Notes under the pieces: model-generated
What the model saw: only the letters and a program-made list of their open reading frames with translations
The model's database searches: none
What the model was told of the DNA's origin: nothing
Made by a program: the position numbers and the translations under genes
Source of the DNA: Dipteris shenzhenensis
Lineage: Eukaryota > Polypodiophyta > Polypodiopsida > Gleicheniales
Length of the DNA: 64,000 nucleotides
Reading direction: 5' to 3' (one strand)
NCBI GenBank assembly: GCA_047967505.1
Contig: CM106541.1
In this document: positions 55,899-64,000 of the stretch, piece by piece
Layout of the letters: every line of letters begins with the position of its first letter
How positions within the stretch are numbered: the first letter of the stretch is position 1

Positions 55899-57290
55899 GT
55901 GAGTACCCGATATAGGGAGCAAAGGAGAAAAATGCGGCATAGCCCAGATACAAAGCAAGAGAGCAAGCACAGCCTAGATCTAGTAAAAGATTCCTTGGTA
56001 CAAGATTTGGAGGTAGCCAACTATTCACATGAAGAGAGCATGCAAGCGGTGTATGGAACATCACTCGCAGAATCGTTATGGGATACTCCCATTGCCAAAA
56101 AAGCAGAGCTCTCAAACAAATCACAAAAGCCAACAACAAGGAAAATTAAGCTAAATTCAAGAGCAAACACAGTAGCGAAACAGACACAGACGGTTGCAGC
56201 CTCAAGATGACCTCCCAAGAATCCTACTCAATTCTCCTCCACGTAGCTTGATAGGTGGTTTCTCACCACTATGCAAACTTACTGTTCTTTCAAAGATCCC
56301 GATATCAGATGCACTGGCAAAGAGAACACATGAGGAGGTGTCAACAATGGAGGTAGACCATGCCTTAATCACAATGAAAGACTACTGTGATCAACAAAGA
56401 AAAAAGAATCGGGAATTGCAAAAGCAAGTACAGGAGTTATAGAGAGAAAAAGAGGCAGCAAATAGTTTACTTCTCAAATAGACAGAACTTGAGCAAGAGC
56501 TAGCTAATGCACATGCAGAGGTTGCCCAGATGGCTAAAGAGTACAACAGCTCCAAGGAACAGCAAAATAGATACATAGCAAAATTGACAAAGTAGGTCAA
56601 AGTATAACAAGCGCCCACTATCAAAGCATGACTGCAAGAAATGAAGGATGTGTCTTTTATTCAACTTGATAAAATGGGCACTGATCAGAGTGAAATATAT
56701 ATTGAGAATACACTCCTGAAAGACCGCATCTGTGCACTTGAAAATGTTGAAGTACAACTCAGGGAAATGGCAACAGAAGTAGACAGTGTGTTTATGACAA
56801 CAGCAGATATTACTGAAATGAAGAATCAACTCAGCAGAACTTCATAGGAAGCATTGGCCAATCTTAAAAGCAGGTTTTTTGCAATTGCTACATGCCCATA
56901 TCATAAGCATTTGCTTCAGCTTCTTACACATATGAGGCTATGGCACATGAGCTAAAGGATCTCAGGACAAGAGTGAAGGCAGGAACTAAAAGACAAATGC
57001 CATTTGAGCAAAATTTTTCCATACTAGGAGAAGAACCTGTTGATGCCTCAGAAACTCCTACAGTGCATGTAGAAGAGGTTAATCAGTATGCCCAAATAGA
57101 AACAAAGATGCCTGCATGGTGTGCTAGTCCACCTAAGACTACAAAAGTAGTAGAATATATAACAGATGCAGAGCAACATGACACAAAGGAAGACCAGCCC
57201 ACAGCTGACCCTATTGTTAGTCAAATTACAAAAATTGACTTGGCAGTGACACACAATTTCAAGCTTGCTCTTAAGTATTATTTCCAGTAA
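55899..57290 (+). pseudogene. Broken coiled-coil-like coding remnant
   Basis: Short open stretches in order: 55899-56210 (Lys/Ser-rich, SHEESMQAVYGTSLAESLWD), 56194-56442 (EVSTMEVDHALITMKDYCDQ, ending in a heptad-like QRKKNRELQKQVQEL), 56641-56847 (IYIENTLLKDRICALENVEV) and 56940-57290 (AHELKDLRTRVKAGTKRQ). TAG and TAA stops separate them. Composition suggests one former coiled-coil protein following the piece at 55150-55890. No family recognised. Confidence 0.4.
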
Positions 57291-58648
57291 AGGGTTTGAG
57301 TCTCCAACTTTTTGAGAAAAAGTCTCTCCACCAGAAGTGCCGAGTGTTGAAGACTTAGTCTCCACCTACATGGCCAATAACCCAGGGTCAGCATAGGTTA
57401 GGATAAGTCAGCCCCATGGCACAAGGTGATTACTAAGCATGTAGTGGATACCACTATCTGTGTAACTGATAAGTAGTGGGCTAATGCAATAGTATGATGT
57501 TTTGTAACAAGGGCTGTTACTAAAAGATATAACTGGCTATAGACTTATAACATTCGAAAGGGATCTGGATAGCTATAAAAGTCCTGTAACAACAAATTTT
57601 GAGGTTGAGTTGTTGTTTATCTCTGCTGAAGCGTAATACAAAATATCTGTTTTGCAAATTCATGAGTTCTCTATTGTTCTTTCATTGTTTAGTCTAGTCT
57701 ACATGCAATCCGACTCCTATTGTCCAACTCCTTACACCTATTGCATTTGAGTTGACATGTGTTCTGTGTTTTCATTAGTTGAATGCACTCTGAACAAAGA
57801 GGAATGAATGAAAGCTTCTCAAAATAATCCTCTCACAACAAAAATCTCTTCCTCCTCTTGGAATGAACAAGAGATCTCAAGGAAACCTTTCTCTCTCACT
57901 CAATGGATAGAAATTCCTCACATGAACGAAATTTTTCAAGAATGAATGAACAAAAATCTTTCATCAATGGAATGAAAGAATGGAAGCACTCAATCTATCA
58001 ATCAATCTCAATCTATCACTCTCTCACACAAGGATGGCACCTCAATAGAAGGCAGAACCATGGTCTGAGACCATGACAAAATATGCATGCCTCAAGATCT
58101 ATGGAGCGCTCTAAGGTGGATGGAGCCTATGTGGAGACATGATGAAGAGAATGCTCATGACATGTACCTCAAGTCAATTAGGTTCCAAGATAGATTAGCT
58201 TGGACTCATAAATAGAATCTTGAGTGAATGTACATTTTCTTCTGCAATGTGTATTCAATAATACATGATAGGCCTCTTATATAGAGAGTGCCCTTTGAAT
58301 AGTCAACATTTGTGGGATCCTCTAATCCACATCTCTCCTTGTGGATATCCTTGATCCACATCTCCACATCATGTAGTCCACATCCTAGGGTGGCTACTTT
58401 GATTCTTTCCTATATCATACCTTAGCCTCTAATTCATGTGCTCATGGCACCATATCTCAACAAGGTTTAGCAACTTCAAATATGTAAATGTACAACTCAA
58501 AGGTATTACAAAATGAAATCAAATTTGTGATAAGATGGTATCAAGGAAATCAAAATTGTGATAAAAAGGTATCAAAGTCAATCTGCCTTCACAAGCATAT
58601 TGCCTTCATCTGCTCTATGGGTCACATTGCCACACCTCGTTTCCATTG
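57291..58648. other. Non-coding, possible LTR-like end near 57600
   Basis: TATAAAAGTCC near 57575 with TTGTTGTTTATCTCTGCTGAAGC after it resembles a TATA box and transcribed LTR end, but no second copy lies in the window. The rest shows nothing recognised. Confidence 0.35.
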
Positions 58649-58740
58649 TGATAGGCAATTTTGTTAAGATCTCTCCCATAATAGCTCTCTCTTTTGATAG
58701 GCAATTTTGTTAAGATCTCTCCCATAATAGCTCTCTCTTT
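58649..58740. repeat. Perfect 46-bp tandem duplication
   Basis: 58649-58694 is repeated without a change at 58695-58740 (TGATAGGCAATTTTGTTAAG and following). Confidence 0.97.
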
Positions 58741-61700
58741 TGGATTAGTCTTGCATAGCATACGTTGACAATCAAGCAAGAGTTTGACTGTAACTATCTC
58801 TCCCTTCACCAAGTTGTCATCGAAAGCTCCTACAGCATCTATGAGAAAGTTGTCCACTTCTTTACAAGCATCTACTCAATTGAGATAAGTACTTTTTTTT
58901 GAAATTGATCAATCTTGGCCTTTGGATGGAGGTGAATGGTGGATGGATCAAAGGCCTAGGATACTCAAAATCGTGGGTGGATTATTCTTTGGGCTCCAAC
59001 TAGAAAATTTTGACTAATGGGAGGTGTGTTCAAGAGGGATAAGGTCCCTTTTGTCATGGACCATTGGACCTTGGGTAGATCTTTGGTGCACATGGGAAGA
59101 ATCAATTCATGGGCCAAGGTTGAAGCACATATTGGATGGTGGGGATCAAGGCTTGTGATTAATGGTGGAGATCTTAGCATATAATGGATGGCCCATAATA
59201 AAGTGCCTTTTTCTCTCATCTCCCCCTTGGATCTATTGCTTAGGCTAGCTGAAATTGTCCCGCCTCCTCTTTTAATCTCATCCATTGGTCTTTGTATTGG
59301 TCAAGGGTCTATATTTAATTCATCTATCCCTTTGATGGTATCTCTTAAATCTACACCTTGATCTAATGGTGGCTAGAGAGTTATACCACAAATTTGAATG
59401 TATCGTTTGGATCAAAGATCTAAGCAATGGCTAGAGTGAACATCCTGCATCTAAAAAAGGGGTTAGATGCCTCCCCACCACCAATAAAGGCTTTTGGACA
59501 TCCCAACATGGCATTGTCCCACAATAAGGAACACTCTAATTGGTCTACCTCAAATCTCATCAATTTATTCACGAGAAGGTTGTCAATGAGTGAAGAGATC
59601 TTTCTAGTTGGTTGTCTAACACAAGAGTAGGTCACAAATAGCTACACTAAGCCACTTTCCATTGAAAAAATTTCACACTTTTGATATCAGCTTGATCTTT
59701 GTTGATTGCAACTTGAGAGGGAAAAGTGAAGTTTATGTTGTCTAACTAATCTTTTAAAGCCATTTGATTACTCCCTTCATGCCTGATTGGTATGTTGAAA
59801 GGGATATTCAAAGCTTAAAAATGGTTTTACATAGGATTCTAATGCCATCTTTTGAAGGATTTATGTTTGTAATATGCATGTAGGGCATTAACTTTAGTGT
59901 TTTATTGCTTTTTGGTTTTTAGTCTATCAAGTATGATTCCTTGAAGTGCTCCACTCTTTTACCTTCATCTCTCCATTGTACATGGTAACTCGTTCAATGC
60001 CATGTGTTCAACATCAATTATTTATAGCAAATCTTTACAGCACCATCAGTGGCACTCCTTCTCATGGTCTTGTGTTACAACTCCGAGGGAGGCGGGTTTC
60101 TTTGGGGATTAATTCCTTGAAGTATCAGTGTGAGGCTATGCATTAAACTCATTTTTAGGTTTCATACTTTGCATCCCTATGTGATTATAGCAAGACATTT
60201 GATTTGATAGAAAGGTATTTTGGGCATCAATCATGGTTCAGTCACCTTGCAAGACCTTATTTTGTGCATTAAACTCATTTTCAAGTTTCATACTTTTCAC
60301 ACCTCAGTAGTTATAGTGAGACATTTGATTGAGCAGAAAGGCATTTTGGGCATCAATCACAATTGATGCACTTGGCAAGAGCTCATTCTACCAAAGATCC
60401 CTACGAAGATTGGCAGTCCAGCTCTTGAGCAAGCCAAACAATTTATGGAAGAAAGACCTAGAAGACTATGGTTGGTGATCGTCTCTGCACTTAGAATGAG
60501 ACTAGTCCCTTTCACGACTTCAAAATGTCTAGCTTTGAAATGGGCATATATCAACAATGCAACCCCAATTGGTATGAGTATGTTTAAGAGAGTTAATAAC
60601 CAGGGGATTTGCACATGGAGGGATTACTAACACTTGTTGTGCCACATATTCTATTCGATGGAGGAGATTATCCATCTATATACTCTCCAAAAGGGAGAAA
60701 CAATTTACTACTGCCTCCTGTAGATGATTGCATCCAAAGTTGTAGTATGACTTTACCTATTGATCTTGGGGAATGAATGAATCATATAGGCAAGGAGTTA
60801 TCGCATTGAACACTACAAGATTTCATGCAACCTTCTAAGGTGTCCATCCCACATGTGGCAAAAGCTTCTTACATCCATTTGCACCTATTGATTAAACAAT
60901 GGTTTGTGCAATGAGTTTGCAACAGATTTGGACAACACCAACTTCTTCTCCTCACCTAAACTTCCTTTTGTGTAGGGTTTTGATTGGGAAATTGTGAACT
61001 AAGGACCATATTTCCAAGTGGAAAAGAATTTCCCCACTATGCTTTGTGTAAGCAATTTGTATAGAAACTCACTTTCATATTCTCTAGGATTGTGGATAAG
61101 GTGTATTTGGGAGTACGTTCATCAATGGGTGTAAAGGACACAAGTCTTTTTTTCTTTGAGAGGGAAGTTTTCCTTGTTGGGAGAAAAAGGGCAACTTACA
61201 ACTACACCATATCCTGTGTGGAGACTCTTAATCTGTGCAAGTATGTGCAACAAATTTGCACTTGTAGAAACAATTTGGTATTTTGCCATATATAGGATTT
61301 CCTAGCTATTCTCCTTGTAAAATTCAAGCTCATCTTCTTGATTTTCTTGAGTACTTACCAGAATAAGTAACATAATTTTCATCTTCTTTTAGAGTGCTCA
61401 ACAATGCTCTCATCTGAGTTAATCCATTATTTCTTTTGATTGAATTTTTCTTAACATAATCAATTCTTTTCGAGGAAAAAACTTTGGGCATTTCTTGGTG
61501 TGTAATCATTCATCATGCTTGCTTAAGAAATCATTTCATGTGTGCTACAATCTACTCAATCTCAATTTGAAATGCTTGGAAATAAAATTATTACCAAATT
61601 CACTTATTCTCGGTCTAGACCTAGGAGGGACACTGTGTAAAAACTGCATGTAGCAATGTGAGCAAAGGGTATTAAAAGAACCCCCTACCTATGGATTCTT

Positions 61701-62840
61701 ATAACCTATATACACCCCTTCTCTAAATTTTGAGATGATAAAGGTATCCCTCAGTGTATGAAGATTTTCACTTTTTGAATTAAAAACGCCTTATGTATGT
61801 ATATTTTTTGTAACTCCATAAAAAAATATAAAACCCCTTCCGTTGATTGCACGTGCTATCTTGCATATTTCCTAGTGACCCCCCGAGTGCCTAGACTTCT
61901 ATCGTTTTAAATTGCAAATGCATACAAACAAGGATTCTTACAACACTTTTTTTTAAAACATAAAAGAAAGTTTGTTATATAAAAGGGGTGGTCAGCCTCA
62001 AAAAGTAAGACCTTACCAAAATTGGCCTATAAAAGAGACTTAGACGCCCATGGTCCACGTTGCACACAATAGAATATCCCTCTAACTCCCCTGCTAACTC
62101 CCCGTTAGAATAGCTCTAAGCTCGAAAAGGCTTTCACTTACAACTTGATTTTTGTCCCAGCTTACCCACTCGAGATCACGCAAGTTGTGCCTAAATACTT
62201 CCAAGATCTCAAATTCCCTCCATCCTAGTGGCACTTAATGTCAACACACCACCCTTTTCCTCACCTCCCATATGGCTAATAGCACTGTCGCTCGCGCATG
62301 AGGCCAGACGACTACTAAAGTAGGAAGGTAATCTTTAGTAGGGGTGTGGTCCATTTCATCCCTAAGTAAAACATGGGCTTTAAGCCATCCATAAGTTAAA
62401 CTTAGGGGATTTTTTTAAACTCATTATGTGACACGTTCTCTTCCGAGGGAGACGGATTTTAACCTATCCAATGAGCAACATTACTACGCACATGTAGCTA
62501 GATGTGCTTGATGCAAAACAAGGCCCAAAAAATCAATATTGCCAACCAAGGGACACTTCTTTCTATTCTTTAAGGAGAGGTTTTGACGTGGACAAATTCT
62601 GGAGGTTCAAAGAGAGGAAATGGGAGCTTCGCGGAGGTTCAGGGGAGGTAGGCAAAGGTTCAAGAGGTTCTAGAGCTTTGGAGTAAGCTTTAGGAGGTTG
62701 AACTAACATATGGCAATGATGTCGGAGACTGCGAGACTAGGCAGACTATGAGGCAGTACCAATGGGTAGATTGGACCCGATGACATGGCGCACACAGGAT
62801 GGATTCATGCAAGATACACGATTGAAACAAGGTAAACGAT
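58741..62840. other. Non-coding, nothing recognised
   Basis: Only short frames (up to about 106 codons, minus strand 58965-59285) with no family features; the 60445-60630 plus-strand frame (MEERPRRLWLVIVSALRM) is the most protein-like, but I cannot name it. A motif near 60153-60205 recurs at 60264-60340 (CATTAAACTCATTTT...TTTCATACTTT), about 113 bp apart. Confidence 0.4.
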
Positions 62841-63012
62841 GGACTCGGTGACATGGTGCATGCAAACCCAATGATTTGGTGTGCACAGTAGTTCGCTCAG
62901 TGTTGATGTTCTTGCAAAATATATGACTAGAACAAGGCAGAAGGTGGACTCAATGGCATGGTGCGTGCAAACCCGATGACTTGGTGTGCATAGTAGTTCA
63001 CTCAAAGTTGAT
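62841..63012. repeat. Two-copy tandem repeat, about 105 bp
   Basis: GGACTC-x-TG-CATGGTGC-TGCAAACCC-ATGA-TTGGTGTGCA occurs at 62841 and 62946 with about ten differences. Confidence 0.88.
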
Positions 63013-63439
63013 GCGGCATGTACATGTGCAACAAAGTTATGACATGGCATATAGACGATGGCAAGACCCAATGATGTGGCACACGTAGACAGAGTACAGA
63101 GTCTACAAACTACTGAAACGAGACAAACAAGTGAACATAGACTCGACAGTGACATGCACAACGATTTTATTACTTAGGGTTGATGACATGGTGTGTGCAC
63201 CGATGATGTGAGCCATTGTTGGCTCTTCCCCATGGCTTCCGTAGAAAGAGCCGGGTATTCTCAGTATGCAAGATTCCAAGGCTTTTTGTCACCTATAGAT
63301 ATATCAAGGTTATCGTTTGTAGTATATGTGTAGCTTAGGACCCCGAGTCGTATTCTGATGAGAAACGTAGACTTAAGTGTGGTAAGCAAACATAGTGCAT
63401 GCTTGTGCAAAAGGAATGTGTATCATCATGGTTGAGGTT

Positions 63440-63625
63440 GCCTTCATTGGGAATTGAAGGGTTTAGGAGGAGTTTAAGGATTAGAATGAGGTTCCAAGAT
63501 TTAAAAGGAGGTTTCAAAGGTTTGGAACAAGTTTCAAGGTTAGAAGGAGAATCCAAGGTTTAGAAAGAGGTTCCAGAGTTTAGAAGGAGATTCCAAGGTT
63601 AGAAGGAGGATCCAAGGGATGAACT
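63440..63625. repeat. Purine-rich minisatellite, about 28 bp
   Basis: Variants of GGTTTAGAAGGAGGTTCCAA repeat six or more times. A related short block is near 62606-62675. Confidence 0.8.
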
Positions 63626-63715
63626 CATCTCCCTTGAAGACCATGGAGGTTAAGGATTAAGGAACTAAGGGTTTAAGGGAATCATAGGAGTGGGAGAGGA
63701 AGAAGGTGTAAGAGC

Positions 63716-63842
63716 ATGGGAGAAAGAAGAGAGAGAGAGGAAGAGAACGGAGGAGGAGAAAGAGAAGGAGGAGGAGGAGGAAGGCGGAGAAGGAGGAGGA
63801 GAGGAAGAGAATGGGTTGCAAGGTTGGAGGAAAGGGAAGGAG
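63716..63842. repeat. Long purine tract (GGA/GA)n
   Basis: About 125 bases almost entirely A and G, with AGGAGGAGG runs. The open frames through it are low-complexity by-products. Confidence 0.9.
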
Positions 63843-64000
63843 TTGCAAGATTAAGACATGCTTTTGAACGTGGAGTGCAAAGCAACATGGACACTTGAAA
63901 CAATTACTTAGAATACCAAAGTAAAACTCAATACAATGTCCCAAAGTGTGTGGGCTTCATTCCATTATGGAATATTTATACAAGTTAAAGATCTCTCTCT

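Noticed and set aside
58965-59285. 106-codon minus-strand frame as a gene
   Set aside because: No protein-like conservation, no family features, no supporting splice or promoter context.
63657-63944. Leu/Pro/Ser-rich minus-strand frame resembling a membrane protein
   Set aside because: It is the complement of the purine tract; the hydrophobic look comes from base composition.
1-64000. CRISPR array, bacterial operons, phage or plasmid system
   Set aside because: The tandem repeats lack uniform short repeats with unique spacers, and the gene structure (introns, LTR elements, PBS type) is of a plant nuclear genome.

Overview
The window looks like nuclear DNA of a land plant with a large, transposon-rich genome, perhaps a gymnosperm or fern; the exact lineage cannot be read from the sequence. 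Evidence: several Ty1/copia LTR retrotransposons with initiator-methionine-tRNA type primer sites (TGGTATCAGAGC), a decayed Ty3/gypsy relic, satellite arrays, microsatellites, intron-split gene remnants with GT-AG borders, and little clearly intact host coding sequence. I saw no bacterial operon, CRISPR array, rRNA or tRNA gene.

Layout. 1-1480: degenerate tandem array of units of about 550-580 bp, each holding an inverted repeat. 2284-3960 plus 7475-7872: a decayed gypsy-like relic split by copia element A (3961-7474, minus strand, target duplication CTTTT). 8497-12340: copia element B of the same family (plus strand), lacking everything after the polymerase YVDD motif and running in frame into an unrelated, methylase-like gene remnant (12342-13600). 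13733-14255: seven short palindromes just upstream of the two best host genes, an FCP1/NIF-type HAD protein (14422-15684) and a SET-domain protein (16277-16768), separated by a 460-bp tandem duplication. 17688-19715: second copy of the gypsy relic. 20905-22510: 180-bp satellite with a three-monomer higher-order repeat. 22600-23010: GC-rich minisatellite. 24736-28808: broken multi-exon gene of unknown family. 28824-34541: copia element E (minus). 34542-35640: low-complexity coding remnants with a 28-residue repeat. 35660-40680: mostly AT-rich, non-coding. 40690-43330: dense array of hairpins sharing one tip, including a perfect 59-bp inverted repeat. 43716-44954 and 52640-53900: one broken host gene split inside an exon by non-autonomous LTR element C (44955-52639, minus; GGAGG), which itself contains the young, nearly complete copia element D (45445-50888, plus; GTACA). 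55150-57290: another broken gene or element with coiled-coil-like pieces. 57290-64000: mostly non-coding, with small tandem repeats and a purine-rich tract at the end.

Relative ages from nesting and LTR divergence: the gypsy relic is older than A (A LTRs about 10% different), and C (8 differences in about 297 bp) is older than D (5 in 353 bp). Many nonsense codons in the elements are TAG where an intact relative in the window has CAG, as expected from decay of methylated cytosines. The least explained structures are the hairpin-tip array, the HAD/SET locus with its palindromes, and the broken genes carrying weak ParB-like and methylase-like motifs.
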